Assembly (NCBI GenBank): GCA_021234155.1
Contig: JAJEKV010000060.1
Coordinates: 1,178,001 to 1,242,000, forward strand
Source of the DNA: Isoetes taiwanensis
Taxonomy: Eukaryota > Streptophyta > Lycopodiopsida > Isoetales > Isoetaceae
Length of the DNA: 64,000 nt
Direction of reading: 5' to 3'
Below are positions 43,860-56,759 of this stretch, in pieces; the first letter of the stretch is position 1; the number at the start of each line of letters is the position of its first letter. Position numbers and translations under genes: made by a program. The notes beneath the pieces were generated by a model that was given only the letters and a program-made list of their open reading frames with translations, did no database searches and was not told where the DNA came from.

Positions 43860-44896
43860 TCAGCAAACCTTTGCAAGCTGAGGAAATTTGTCATTTACGA
43901 TGGGAATAGCTTGCCATTCGCCATTTAATCTTTGGAGTTTAACGAGCACATGGGGCACAGCTAACTCTTGATTTTGTTCTTGGCGTTGACGTTTGTTCCT
44001 GCAAATTCGTTTGCTGGCCACTGATTTGGTTTGCTTCAACACCCAGGGATGGGATAAAATATGCTGCAACGATATTCTTTTTTCTGGATTAGGCTGCAGC
44101 ATGGCGAGAACAAGATCTTTTGCGTCGGATGATATAAGAGCAGGGGGAAATTCAAATGGGAAACTGTGAGATCCTCCCATTAAACAATCTACGCTCAACT
44201 TCTGAGCATTTGAGTTTCGAAAATGCATCCCAGCCTGTAAGAGCCTCATAGAGAATAATCCCCAGGCCCCAAATATCAACCTCCTTGGGTATCTTCGACC
44301 CACAACTTCTGGGGCCAAATATCTTTGAGTTCCTAGCACTTCAGAAAAATATGGAGTATCTAAAGCACTGAAACAAGCAGAAAGCCCAAAATCGCACACC
44401 TTCACATCGTAGGGTTTTCCACCCGAGCTTATCAGAATATTTGCAGGCTTCAGATCACGATGCACAACCCCATTTGCGTGTAAATCCTGTACCGTTTTGC
44501 CAGATTTCGAATAAGAAGAGCGCATTCTGCCTCCGAGAGCTTGCCTTCTTTCTCGATTCTGTCTTCCAGGCTGCATTCGCACAGCTCCATAATACAATGC
44601 CAATAATCGTTGTCGTTGATCACCTCTTCTAGATGCACAACGCCAGGGCAACTGGCTAATTTTTGCATGATTTCCATCTCCGTTCTGGCGTATTTGTTCT
44701 TGGGGCTGCTTTTGCAAGCAAATTTTCTCTCGTCCTCCACTCTTTTGCATTGGAAAACAATAGCTTGCCCACCTTTGCCGATCCGTTTGAGCAGATCATA
44801 GTCTTCCAGCAGCTCGGGAAATTTGCTGGAGTACTTAACGTTCAAATCCTTCGTCTTCTTCATCTCTAAACCCTTCTCCATCCCTGAACCCTGCAA
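43860..44896 (-). pseudogene. CDPK/CAMK-like Ser/Thr protein kinase, frame broken by single-base changes
   Basis: Starts MQGSGMEKGLEMKK (ATG at 44896). Kinase motifs appear in order: GKGGQAIVF (Gly loop), FACKSS (ATP-binding Lys), HRDLKPAN (catalytic loop), KVCDFGLS (DFG), [10 protein letters not shown] (APE), [14 protein letters not shown] in the neighbouring frame, and [14 protein letters not shown]. The length without the breaks is about 340 residues with a C-terminal basic stretch [11 protein letters not shown] and no EF hands, so a CDPK-related or other CAMK-type kinase fits. Three one-base shifts interrupt it: AAAA needs one more A near 44505, CCC one more C near 44285, and one extra C near 44160. 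All core residues are intact, which argues for recent inactivation or sequencing error. A partial second copy of its 5' part lies at 45771-46040. Confidence 0.75.
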
Positions 44897-46600
44897 TTGT
44901 ACGCAACTGCACAGAATGCAAGGCTTTAACCTTTTTAGCCCTTTTTAAGTGCCGCGTTTTCCATGAAAATGGCAAAACTCCGGATTTAATTGCTCTCAGA
45001 CATTTTAGCTTTTCCAATTTTAGAACATAGATTTTTCGCGACCCTTTTTCATGCTAAGTTGGTTTAGGCAAACATTCGACCCTTTTGGTGACACTGAGGA
45101 ACAACACAACTGCATTGCATACATGATTTCTCTCTAAATTTCTGCTTTCAACAGATATTTGCTCAACTTCTTTGCTTAACCATCAATTTCAATTGGGAGA
45201 GCAAATTGAGGTTGCAAACTTGGTAGCCCAGGAAAGACAATTGAAAATTGACCACAAGTCTGTAAGTTTATTCTGAATTGGAGCATACATACAAGAGTGA
45301 ACAATTTGAAACTGCTTGCATATACGAGTGGTTTCAGTGTCTGGAATTCTTATTCTATGTGATGTCAAGAAGCTCCTTCTTTAGTATGCGCATAATTGTT
45401 CATATGTCAATAAGTCCATTCCACTTGCTATCTTTTGTCAATAAGTATCCTAGGTCATAAGGTTTTTTAAGAAGTGCGTCTACTACTATGTAAACATTTC
45501 TGTCTCCTAGACCGTAGGGTCTTTTCTGAGATCGTGAATAATCAATTCAATTCAATTCATGTCTGTGCTGACTATTTCCATCTGAATATGAAGGTGGACT
45601 CTTTTTAGCTGATTGCTTACAACAGTATCACAACTTTAAAGGCTGAGTACCATTTCTGTGCTGCTTGTTTCCAGTGTTGAACAAGACTTATAGGAGACAC
45701 AATTATGCAGAGAGAGGCTATGATTTGGATGGTCTTTCCCAATCCCATTTCATCTCCCATAATACCTCCTTGGAAAACAATTGCTTATCCACCTTCGCCA
45801 ATCTATTTCAGCAAATCATAGTCCTTCCACAGGTTGGCAAATTTGCTGGAGTACAAAATGTTCAGATCCGTCGTCTTCCCATCTCTAATCCCTTGCAATA
45901 TTGGTAATGCAAATGCACACAGAATGCCAATGCAAAATTTAACCTTTTGGAACAACCTTTTTTATTTTTAGGGACCGCATTTTCCATGGAAATGGCAAAA
46001 CCCCATATTTATCTTGCATGTTAGGCTTCCAGAGTTTTCCAATTTTAGAACATATAATTTTGGCGAAATTATCATGGGTGCCACTTAGGCAAATATTAGA
46101 AGAAACAACTACGTTTACATGTTCTCTCTGAAAATGTTTGCTCAACTTCTTTTCTTCCAATAAATGCATTTGCATAGTCACCAATCGCAATTTGTAGCTT
46201 GAAAAACTGGTAACACAGTGAACCAGCTTCTCCTTTAATATGCGCGTAATTGTTCATATGTGGCGATGAGCAATCCTAAATCTGATCTTAGTATCCCGTC
46301 AATTCCATTTACTATCTTTTGGTAATGCATTCTCCTGTTTATCCTGACTATTTTAGAAGATGGATTCTTCTTAGCTGATTTTCTACAAGCTGAATCATGC
46401 AGTATCTCAACTTTAAAGGCTGAGTACCATTTCTGTGCTTCCTGTTTCCCCTGTTGAACAAGAGTCACAGGAGACACAATTATGCTTGGCTTATTCATCC
46501 CACTGCGATGCAGAGAGGCTAAGAAGGCTATGATTTGGATAGTGTTTTCCTGAACCCATTTCATCTCCTATAATACCTCCTGCCCCTTAGCAATGCAACT
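44753..46600 (-). repeat. Chimeric tandem duplication: kinase 5' part plus SNF2 fragment
   Basis: Unit 1 (about 44753-45770) and unit 2 (about 45771-46600) each hold, on the minus strand, a kinase 5' piece, about 300-400 bp of spacer, and a SNF2 helicase piece. Kinase landmarks: TTGGAAAACAATAGCTTGCC and TTGGAAAACAATTGCTTATC, and GCAAATTTGCTGGAGTAC in both (GGAAATTTGCTGGAGTAC in unit 1). SNF2 landmarks: ATGCGCATAATTGTTCATAT and ATGCGCGTAATTGTTCATAT, and CTTTAAAGGCTGAGTACCAT in both. The units are diverged, so the event is not recent. Confidence 0.65.
45365..45775 (-). pseudogene. CSB/CHR8-like SNF2 fragment, duplicated short copy
   Basis: Minus strand near 45774-45724 reads GGIMGDEMGLGKTIQII, the Walker A (motif I) of SNF2 ATPases, joined within a few bases to the second kinase fragment. 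Downstream pieces correspond to the motif Ia and AEKWY/KVE region of the longer copy at 46226-46600, with part deleted. It cannot make an ATPase. Confidence 0.6.
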
Positions 46601-46830
46601 CCCATAACCACTTGACTCTGATAATAAAAAGATTAGGATATATGCTAGCAGGAATTTACAGTCCACCTTCCAATTGATATATGCTAGCAGGAATTTACAG
46701 TCCACCTTCAATTGTAGATCGTCCTCTGCTATTCTGGGAAACATTTGAGCAATCCTGGGTAATAGACACCAGTACAATACTCTTCCTTAATTGCTTTCTT
46801 CCTTTCTCCTATCTTCAAAATTTGATGACA
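46226..46830 (-). pseudogene. CSB/ERCC6-type (CHR8-like) SNF2 ATPase fragment
   Basis: In shifting frames the minus strand reads EGGL-IPASIY, VKWLWELHC, GGIIGDEMGSGKTIQIIAFL, ASLHRSGMNKPSIIVSP, then VTLVQQGKQEAQKWYSAFKV, HDSA and SDLGLLIATYEQLR. This is the start of the helicase core of Cockayne-syndrome-B-type remodellers, which act in transcription-coupled repair; plant CHR8 has the same sequence plan. Motif I has Gly-Ser-Gly for Gly-Leu-Gly. The C-terminal helicase half is missing. A 29-bp unit (TATATGCTAGCAGGAATTTA and on) is duplicated at about 46638-46706 inside it. Clearly a decayed piece. Confidence 0.68.
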
Positions 46831-47353
46831 AATCATTCTCATCATCCACAATCAGTCGTATGCAAAAAGTAGAAATACGCGCACTCAAAATGCCATATAA
46901 CAATGAGCTTGAATGAAAAGCAACTTATTCCCTAGTTTGAAGTCCATAACCTCCTATCAATTTCTATTTCATATGCAATTTCTAAAGCTTTAAAAATAGA
47001 ATTATCTCAATAGTCTTTATCATCTGTTTCCATTGAACCCTTTTGTTTTTTATTTCCCTTTATTCTCCATTGAGATTCAAACAGTGGTCGCGTCCATTTT
47101 TTTAAGCTTGTAACTTTATTTATACATCCATACCTAACGCTGCATCAAAATCATCACCATTGTTTAACTGGAAATGAAAGGTTCCTTCTGAACCTTTTAT
47201 CCCATTGTTAAACTCATCATTATCACCAACACTTGCGCCATTCTCTGCAGCCTGGTTCTGTAGACATGTCAGTTGTTCTTTGCAGTTTCTTCTGCTTCAA
47301 GCTTTTCAAACATCCTTCTGCTAGTGTTTTGTGAAGATTGCTCTGATTCTTCT

Positions 47354-47734
47354 TTATTGGTTCTGCAGTGTTGACACCTGAAAACCTTTCGGAGCATCCT
47401 CTTTCAAATCTGCTTCTTCAAAAAATTCAAGGCCTGCCTGGACAAACTTCATCTCTTTTATTACTGATGCAAGCTGAGCATGAATGTGAATCTCTCGTGC
47501 ATATCTTTTATTCTTTTCAAACAAATATGGCCGTTCACTTCCTTCTCCACCTCCCCTGTGTTCTCTCTTGATTGGCCTTCTCAATCCGATGAAGCAATAA
47601 ATACTAATGCAAATATCACAAAAACATGTTACAACACCACCACGTTCTATCTTTCCATGTAATTTCTTGCTAATGTATTTCATACACTTACTTATTGTGA
47701 GATCAATACCTTTGCCTACTAAGCAAGCAACCAT
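47354..47734 (-). pseudogene. Possible N-terminal exon of the CSB-like gene
   Basis: A 126-codon minus frame is highly charged from about residue 60 on (RRPIKREHRGGGEGSERPYL, then LASVIKEMKFVQAGLEFFEE). It lies upstream of the SNF2 fragment in the right orientation, with coding-like text continuing toward 47100 after a stop. CSB-type proteins have charged N-terminal regions with little conservation, so the link rests on position and composition only. Confidence 0.3.
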
Positions 47735-50700
47735 CTTGTTTCATTTTACTGCAAACAGCACACTGCATAGCATTTAGGTCAGTGTCGATCTTCAATGCTT
47801 GACTAATATCACAACAAAGCAGAAAATATGATGGCACAAATCATTTCACTGACAGGCTGGAGTTGAGATGCACTGCCAAATGAAATAGAAGTTTTGCATC
47901 TAACTCTAAAAATCAGTCACAAGCAAATGCATTTAAACAGAGATCAAAACCAAAACCACTGCACACCGGAAACTCTATCTCTTTTGCAGGTGCATGCAAA
48001 TATAACATTGACATTTGAGGATGGCCGCATTGATATGTCTGGCCTTCTAATCATGAGCTGTGGGAAGGCATCAATGTCTATTTGGGAACAAAAACGTTAA
48101 TCAACAACTTAAGGCAGACAAAATACCTGCAAATAAGCGATTACAATTCGTCTTATCAGATGGGTCCAACTTGAATCGTAATTGCCCTGCAGGATTACAT
48201 GTTATCACCGACCGTCAAGCCTTGTCTAGAATCAATTTGTGCCAATGATACATAACGTGGACAACGATAACCCTTGTTGGGAGGCTTGATTCGGTGCAGA
48301 TTTTGTTCAGCTTTATCAAAATCCATGGAATGTTAAAAAGTAGGGACAATAGATAAGATCTGTACAAGTATTTGAGTAGGACTTAAATGTACTTAGATGC
48401 TATAACTAGAATCAATTTGTGTCGAGGACATGTGGGCAATTGTAAACCTTATGTAGATCAAGGGAATCCACAGATGTGTGGAATGTTAAATGCAATTGTA
48501 AACCTTATGTAGATCAAGGAAATCCAAAGATGTGTGGAATGTTAAACAAGTGAAATAAAAGGCAAAGAAAGGCAAGACCTAAATGGAGATGCGTCTAAAG
48601 TAACTATATGGGACGGCTGAACAACAGGACCATGAAACTTGTGAACATAGAACCACCATTGAACCCTCTCCTCTTAGAATTGCCATAAGCCCTCCTCTTA
48701 GCCATATCTTACAAATGGTGTAACCATTGCAAAGGACATTTGGCTAGAAGGATGAACCCCAAAGAAAAGACAAGAACAACCTAGTTAAGGTAGTCCATCA
48801 AGGACAGATTAGACATGGGGATGTTGAACTATTCGCTTAGTAAGAAGTTGTTCGCTACTTTTTAGTTTGGAAGGACAATTTGCTAACGCATTTAAGTCTA
48901 GTCACACAACCACTATTCAAAGTAAAAGGATAAACACCATAAGGAAAAAGAGGGAGAAAGAACCTAGTTAAGGTGGACTGCAGGGGACATTCCATCATGG
49001 ACCTACTATTCAGGCACTAACTATTTGCTCATTGTCATAGTTGGTGCATAAAAAGCACATTTTATAGCAATAAAATCATGTGTAACAAAACCCACTGCTA
49101 ATTATAAATTACAACAAACTCCTCTTTTCATAAGTACGAGGCGCCGCTTAGCGTGATGAGTGCGTTGAATCAATTTAGCTCTGAATATGCATGAAAAAGA
49201 ATATGCCCACATCCCTATGTGTAATAAAGGAATCTTCATCTCCAAAACCTTCCTAGAATCCCTCATTTTCTATAGCTAAACAATGAAACGCATGCTAATG
49301 TCTTCAAGTGCAAAATTATCATGATCTTTGTTTCTCAGAAAACTAAGTTTAGGAACTTTCTTGTTCCTTGCTTTTACATTAGATCTTTGACTTTCTGTTG
49401 CAAAGTCGAAGACAATTGGTCCATGCCATCTGGACAAGAAAAATGGTTTTAAACACCACCACCACCACCTGCATTGAATTGAACAACTTGACTTAATGTG
49501 ATTATGTTGGTTTCCTCACATGTTGCATCATGCCAAAATTAAAGACATTGAGAGCTTTATTGCCATCCTCAAGTTTAGAATATTGAACTAAGTTATGTTG
49601 CATTCTCTATACAGAGGACCTGTTAGGCACCTTTCAAGTTTTCATGGAGTTATATGTAAGCCAATTAATACACGTGCAGCAGATAAAAATGCTTGTATAC
49701 AAATTTATAAACTTTTCTTCAGTTCCCTTCTCTAACCTTGTAACCTTTTCCAATGTTTGTGCATTAGACAAGTTAAATAAAGCTATATATTTTTTTTTTT
49801 TTTTGGTTATTGACTCGATTTCACAGCTCCATCTTATCCAGCTTGTCTTTTCCTACTTGGTCGACTCCACGTCTTCCTTTCTGCCAAACTTTCACTTAGC
49901 CTCTGGCCTCTCATATCTCAAAGGTTATCTTGGGAGCCTTCCTCACCAAAAGCCCATCATTTTTCTCATAACACAAGTACCAATTCAACTTATTCTACTT
50001 GGTTTCAGGGAATTGCAATTCATATTCAAAGTGAATATAAGGTTCTATTAGAGAAGTCAAAATGTCAAGACTAGCATATGGACTAATTTGACATTACAAC
50101 TATACCTTCATCAAGGGGGTTTCACACTTTGTCCATGTATTTTTTGCCTAAGCACGAACGGAAAGGTGATTTTTTGGAAGTATTTATATATTTGGAGTAA
50201 ATTTGCATATGGAGGGTTTAAATCTGGTTCTAAAATCCATATAACAACATTATTTTTTTGTACCATGCGAACATAGGTGGCATATCCCTTTCATATATAA
50301 GTGCACCCCCAAACCTCCATTTTGGTCCTATCCAAAATGATTCTTTAATAAAAATATGAATCTTCATCTCCTTGATATCTTGTTACTGTCAAATGTTTTA
50401 CTCCAGGATTGACTTGAATTGAATGGTCTTTATCGTCCACGAAGACCAATCGATCTATGGGACCCAATAAAGGAGCGCAACAGATATATTACTATTCGGA
50501 TTGAAAAACCTCCGCCGGAGACAATTTTCAAAGGAAAAACCGCGGCAATAATAAGAATGCTGACAAACTGTACAAATATACATTATGGGATATATACATG
50601 TTAAGTGGGTGTCCAATGACATATTTGACCCCGAATATCCATGACGTCCTGAAGGTATGATCCTCGCAACCGTACTGAAGCCGTGCTCAATATCACAATA

Positions 50701-50929
50701 GCAGTTGGTCGGGCTTGACCAATTCGGTATAGCATGTCTGGATTTGATCATACGCCAGATAGCTCTGAAGAGTGTGAAAATCGCATTTAATTAAAGTGGG
50801 TAAGATCTCGACGTTTTGGGACTCAAACTAAAAATGGGACTCATACTAATTTTGTTTTTTGAAATGAATGCTTGAATAGAATTTTTTCTTAATAAAACAA
50901 CAATAATATTTACAAAGAACAATCCAAGA
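47735..50929. other. Intergenic with a 56-bp tandem repeat
   Basis: At 48437-48492 and 48493-48547 the unit CAATTGTAAACCTTATGTAG and on to GGAATGTTAAA occurs twice. (CCA)n of about four units lies near 49458. A T run lies at 49790-49804. ORFs at 49644-50051 and 50455-50751 show no domains. Confidence 0.45.
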
Positions 50930-51198
50930 AAAGAAGGGGAGACGGTGGAGAAAGAATGGTAGGAAGGAAGGGGAGATGGAAGGGAGGGAGGCAAAGGAGC
51001 AGGGGAGAGGGAGGAGGCGGGGGATAAGTTGGAAGAAGGGCGGGGAAGGGGTAGGGGGGGAGAGGGAGGGAGGGAAGAGGGGGGGGGGGGGGGGGGGGGT
51101 TAAGTTGGAAGAAGGGATGGGAGAGAGGGGATAGAGCAAAGGGGCAAAGGAGGAGAGGGAGGGGCAAAGGGAGGCAAAAAAAAAAAAAAAAAAAAAAG
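50930..51198. repeat. Polypurine tract with ~20-nt G run and A tail
   Basis: GGGAGG-rich DNA from about 50937 to 51175 holds an uninterrupted run of about 20 G (around 51080-51100) and ends in about 21 A (51177-51197). It contains GTTAAGTTGGAAGAAGGG twice (near 51026 and 51100). Reverse translations are Pro/Ser-rich artefacts. Confidence 0.8.
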
Positions 51199-54100
51199 TA
51201 TTAATTATTAACTAGTAGCGTGTGTGGTGTTGCTTGGGCTAATGTCTTGGCATGTATTTTTACCATAATGCACAAAGACCTACCATAATGCTATGGCAAT
51301 GAGCACATTTCAATGATGAGAGAACTTAAACAATGTAATGAAAAGGTCAGATGTTCAAACTCATACATCTTCAAACTCATACATCTTTCTGGTATAAGCA
51401 GGAGATTGGTATATCAAGAGAAATCATCCTAAAACAACTTATAATAGGTCGAAGAAAAGAAGGGAATTGAAGAGCTCAAAATATCAGACGTTTTATATAG
51501 ATCCGCACATTGCTGGGAAGCCTGCACATGTTTCACATATAGTCAACAATTTGCAAAGAGAACCATGTAATTAAATATACGTGCATAGAACAGAAAGCAA
51601 GCTAACATCCAGAGCTCAAACGAATGAGGAAGGGCAGATGTATTAGCATGGCAAGAAACCTAAGTAATCTTTTAACACCAATAGCAACTCCCCTTTCCTA
51701 CTCCATTACATGCATTTATGAGAACCTCTGATAATAGTTTTGTTAAAACACCACAATAGTTTTAACACATAAAGCAGTTTTAACACAAACATTCTATAAT
51801 TGCAAAGGTGCACGTTAATATCTAACATGTCCAAAGGCATTCATATTCAATAATGAAAAAGAACATTATACCTCACACTAATTCCTGTGCAAACTCCTTT
51901 GCGAAGCTCTAGTACATAAAATAGATCCACCCTATCAAACAAAGATACGTAGAAGTTGCAGCTGCAATTTTCAGAAAAAATCTAGCTGCAACTTTCGATC
52001 ATCACCGCTCAGGGCTTGTATATCTTCCATGGATAACATGCATCATTTGGTTGCCAGTATATTGGCAAAGCTTGAAACATGAATGAGTGGGAACCATCAA
52101 AGCACTACAAATGCCCATATTCAGAAGCTCTAAGAATTTGAACACAATTCTGCCCATACTCATTATGTTTTTTTCTAACGTTATATTAATAAAGATGATC
52201 CAACGTCAAAGAAGAAAGACATAAATGGTAAATGGTGAAGAATGGATATGCAGTTGTCAATCTAGACTTGAGAACCAGAGAGAAGGGAAATGAAAGAGGA
52301 AATAGAACCCTTAAGCCTCGAGCATTGGAGCAATCTGAAAAATGAAGTGGCCTCCCAAGTTTGCAAGGCAGCCTGTTTGGCCTAAACTCCTGCAAGTGCA
52401 CAAAAAAAAAGCATATAGACATCTTAGTTTAAACTTGAGAATGTTGCATGTATGATCTAAATTCTCTACAAAGAACCATCATTTAAAATCTTGATTATAG
52501 AATCAAGGAGTAAGGTAGACAGAGTAAGTGCATCATTTTTTATATTGTTGTAGGCTGTCAATTTGCACCTGCCCTTAATGCCCTTACTGCAGCCCTTGAA
52601 ATTACAAACAATGAAACAAATAACTTCGAAATATTCTAATGCCTGATAAAGAAAGAGCATATACGACTGCAATATAGCATCAACAAACACTCACTCTGAT
52701 GATTGATATAAAAGACTGAGAATACGAATGTTACCTCTACCATGTTGCCATATGTGTCATGTGGTCTTAAAAGACGTTATTGCACTATCTAGCCAAATTC
52801 ACTGAAGCATTGAAGTATAGGATCAGAGATACATAACCAGAGATACATAACCAGTTTCAATAAATAAATACATGTACATTCAATAAACACCAAAATGAAT
52901 AATCTATGCTCAATAAACACTTCAAACTCAAACAACCCCTTTCTTTAGATGATAGGACCCATACAAAGACAGATAAAATCCTAAGGACATCATTTTGAAA
53001 ATCACCAAGTGAAAAAATGGATTCAAATAGAATACAGTCGTTGTGCCTGACCTTTTGAAATCAAAGCTGTACACATCCATTTACATCATAATTATGAGCA
53101 AACAGCTCTGCATGTTAAAGGTGGTAAGCAAGAACCTCATTGTTATAGTGCAAACGACGCATTAGAAAGGACTTGGTTGGAATGAAGTTTGCAAAGCACC
53201 TCTCAGATTCTTGACCCTCAATAGCACCTGCCCGCAATTGGAAAAAAGTTATCTTAGCGATAAATCAAAGGAGTAACAGAATAAGTTTACTAAGTAATGC
53301 TACAACTTTACAATCTTTCTGAATTTCACCTTTACCGCAAATCCACTACTAAACACGCATTTAAGTTGCTTGTGGAGCTTAAAAAGAATCAAATGTTTCG
53401 CTTTGCAATGACCCAAATGTTTCAAAGCATAGCTGAACAAACCTGCATAATGTGCTCCTTAACCAAATCGAGCATATAGGTGTCTTCAAATTTTGTTACG
53501 ATCGTTGCCACTTTGTAATTATAGTGTAAATATGGTTTCACTATAAAATGGTAATTCAAATGAACAATTTATTCTAACAAACATGATAAATGCATTAAAA
53601 GCCTATCTTGGAAATAAATTAAATGCTACATACCTGGTTTTGCCACTTCAATCCTTAAAACAGAAAAATAATCTTTGCATTAGTTAGCGGCATATATTTT
53701 GCGAATGCGAAAAATCAAACTAAGTTGCAACCCTGAGCGTGACAGCTATGCCATTGAGGAATCAATCATGTGTTTGAGTAAACATTTACAACAAATATTA
53801 AGCATGAGCCCTAAGCGTGACAGCTCTGCCGTGGGTTAAGGGATCACCTGCTTGCTGCCGAATTCCAAGCAGAGCAGAAAAACAAAACCTCCAGAATTCA
53901 TGGCTCGCACTCCCAAGGCCCTTCGTTTAAGAACAGCAAAATGTTCAAGAAAGCAATTATTTTAATATTTAAAGTAAAATTTTAAAAGGAGCTTTAGCCA
54001 CCTCTACGTTTGTGATTGCAAGTGCAAAAGCTGCCCCAATTCAAACTCTGCAAAATGCCTGCACAGCACAGAATCTTAAAGTCAGCAACGATATTTGCAA

Positions 54101-56030
54101 ATACTCTCCTTTACGCTCATAGATTCTAGTGGACCAATCCATCTTTCAACATATCCTCCACAGCCATCAATAGCTATACCACATCTAATGTCCACCGCAT
54201 CCAAAGAAATTAAAATCATAATTATGAACATGGGTTTTAAAAATCCTGCTCAAAAGTTCTAGAATATCTAGAATATAACCCAACAATGAGGTAGAGTGAT
54301 ATTCTTAGGAATCAAGTACTCCAACTGATTCATTTCCTGAATACAATGGACAATCTAAAATGCCAGGATTTTGTACAATATTAAAATTTATATAGGGAGA
54401 AAACTATTAGACTAATGTCTATATAACTCGCCTTATGTTCATACACCAAAGAAAAAGGGGGCCGAAAACCATGAGATGCCCAAAGAGCAAATTCTGAGAT
54501 GCCTAAAGAGCAAAGAATCGGAATAATCTGCCTTTGTGCTTGAGAGATATACTGCATATGCCTATGTTAACTTTTTGAATCTTCAGCCATAAATATTGCT
54601 TGATCCATTAGACATATACCGAGGGAAAAATAAAAATCGGATCCAAACTTGGATGACATTTCAGCAATAACAAGAATGAAATGCAATGAACTTTCATAAA
54701 ACCAATCAGCCTTGAAGAACAGCAATGGCTCCTTAAACAACCTATATACTCTTTCAACATGTGGACTGTCAATTTCAATGAAAGAGATATGTTTACTAAC
54801 CATATATGTCTAACACATGGCCAAATCATGCGCGAGAAAAGCCCAACACACTACTTTGACAAAATGTCATTTTGAATGCCAATGTCTTCAAAAACAACCA
54901 TGATGTCGATCTTTTATAAACATCTCCAGAAATCGGTCTACTTCAAAGCAAGACATTGTTCAAATATATAATCTTTCCACGTTGAGATATTCATCTTCCT
55001 TCTATAAAAACAAAAATAAACGCGGTCAGAATTTGCCCCATTTTCAAAGAAGCATCGCGGAAGTAAAAAATATCTTTCTAGCAACATGTATTTCTTTAAG
55101 TCTGGGATTATTAAAGAATGCATGTTGGTTGGATTTGCAGCATTAAACAAATAGTTGTCAATGATAGTATACCTTCTATCTAAGATGTAGATTGCAGAAT
55201 GCTATTCAATGTATATCTTTTTCTAATAAGCAACATATGTTTCACATTAGTCAAAATAGCATCAATGGTGCTTGAGAATACAGATCTGAAGCATGCAATT
55301 GTTGTTGTGAATGTGTATGAGGTCATCCTCCTCCGTAACAGTTGATATACATTTTTTCCAATTGCATTAAGATCAACACAAATGAAAGCACATAGGAAGT
55401 CTTTTCCTACAATGAAGTCCGGTTTTGTTCATGAGGCATTTTGTTTGTGAGAATCAAACTGCTGATTAAGCAAATCCCAAGAGGAGGATTGGAAAAAGAA
55501 ACATTTCTTTTATAATAGAAGGTTCAGTAGTTGAAGATCCACACTACGAAGATCCAGTATCTACTCTTCTGTTAAAAGCCCCTCTTGTGGAACATAAACC
55601 TTGTCATTGTCTGATCTGTATATCTCCAGCACAAGGCACAGTTTCTTGGATAAAGAAGGTGGCCCAAAATAGAAAATCCATATATATCAATCGACATCAT
55701 CATCAGGCTTGAAACTTGGCCTATTTTTTTTATTGGGGCTAATTTCCAGCTAGTCTAGAAAATACTTTATTCCAATTGGGCCTCACGAAGCAGGTCCTGG
55801 CCTGCAGATTATTGTGTTATCGCTTGCATGTTACAATCAGGTTGAAAGAAAGAACACCCTTAAACAATGTCCACACCACTCTTCGCATGCTAAAGTGCTT
55901 TTATCAAAAAAATTAAGATCGAACTTATATACCTGCTTCTTCATGCCTTTCATGCACACTAGTTAAGTAGTGTGCATCTCAATAGTGGAATTAACTGCTC
56001 GTAATCTATATACATTATTTGTGACTTCTA
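51199..56030. other. AT-rich intergenic region, no supported gene
   Basis: Short ORFs only (for example 52186-52422, 53297-53479, 54567-54803). A phrase CCTRAGCGTGACAGCTnTGCC occurs at 53732 and 53811. AGAGATACATAACCAG is repeated in tandem at about 52826-52856, and CTCATACATCTTCAAA at about 51359-51382. I see nothing that resembles a known protein. Confidence 0.4.
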
Positions 56031-56640
56031 TCACTTTCTGGTCTGCTTTGCAATTTCATTCATAACTCCTTTAAACCAATCAAATGGTCCCTGTTCCCTT
56101 GTAAGAATAAGTATTTGTAGGAAAATGCTTGGTGTAATGGAACAACGGTCTAAGCCTTCAATTAAAAAAAAAAAGTAATGGAACAACGGTATGATTGACC
56201 ATGTCTTTGAAGGTGCTAATAAAAGGTATTGCACTAATTCCAAGCCCAATAAGCAGACGGATATCATATCTACTGAAGTCCTGTGCTGCAGCTCCATAAG
56301 GCCCATCTATTAACAGCCCGAATATCTGCAATATTTAACAGACATGGCATAAATTAATGAAGAATCTGAAATATTATAGGTCACGTGAGCCAACATGAAA
56401 TACCTTTAAGTCAATTACTGATGACGTTTAGGTTGGATCTTCAATGGTCCGCTAGATTGGCATTCATCTTGGATATTTTGTGCAGATGTGAAATATCTAA
56501 CATTATATAAAACTTTAACCTCAGTAAAGGCCTTTATCACTCTCTTATCCAGTCACCAAAGCATGGACATGAATCTTGAGATTCTCATCTCAAGGTGCTG
56601 AGGTGATAGAAAACATAGTATCGTAAAAGAGCTTTCCAGA
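56031..56640 (-). pseudogene. RBOH (NADPH oxidase) C-terminal fragment
   Basis: From 56640 down the minus strand has FSITSAP then DENLKIHVHALVTG, and from about 56330 [38 protein letters not shown], and LTREQGPFDWFKGVMNEIA. These are the FAD-binding 'FSITSAP', the NADPH-site 'DGPYGAxAQD' and 'GxGIGATPFISxxKD', and the 'REQGSFDWFKGVMNE' strings of plant respiratory burst oxidases. Introns of the parent gene appear retained (a gap around 56340-56500). Several stops and shifts, and the absence of EF-hand and heme helices, make it dead. Confidence 0.7.
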
Positions 56641-56759
56641 ACCTCTGGTTATCGCTGGATTCCAAAAGTGGATCCACTTTTCCTTATGCCGCTGCTTCTC
56701 TTACCTGCAAACAGGATTTTGCAATGCCAGACATAAGATTAGGGAAACTTAAACCTTGA

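Noticed and set aside
44441-44869. Plus-strand ORFs of 60-68 codons over the kinase
   Set aside because: They are antisense shadows of the kinase reading frame.
50791-51167. Pro-rich minus-strand ORFs (85-97 codons)
   Set aside because: They are translations of the polypurine tract and G run; three frames are open at once, as expected for low complexity.
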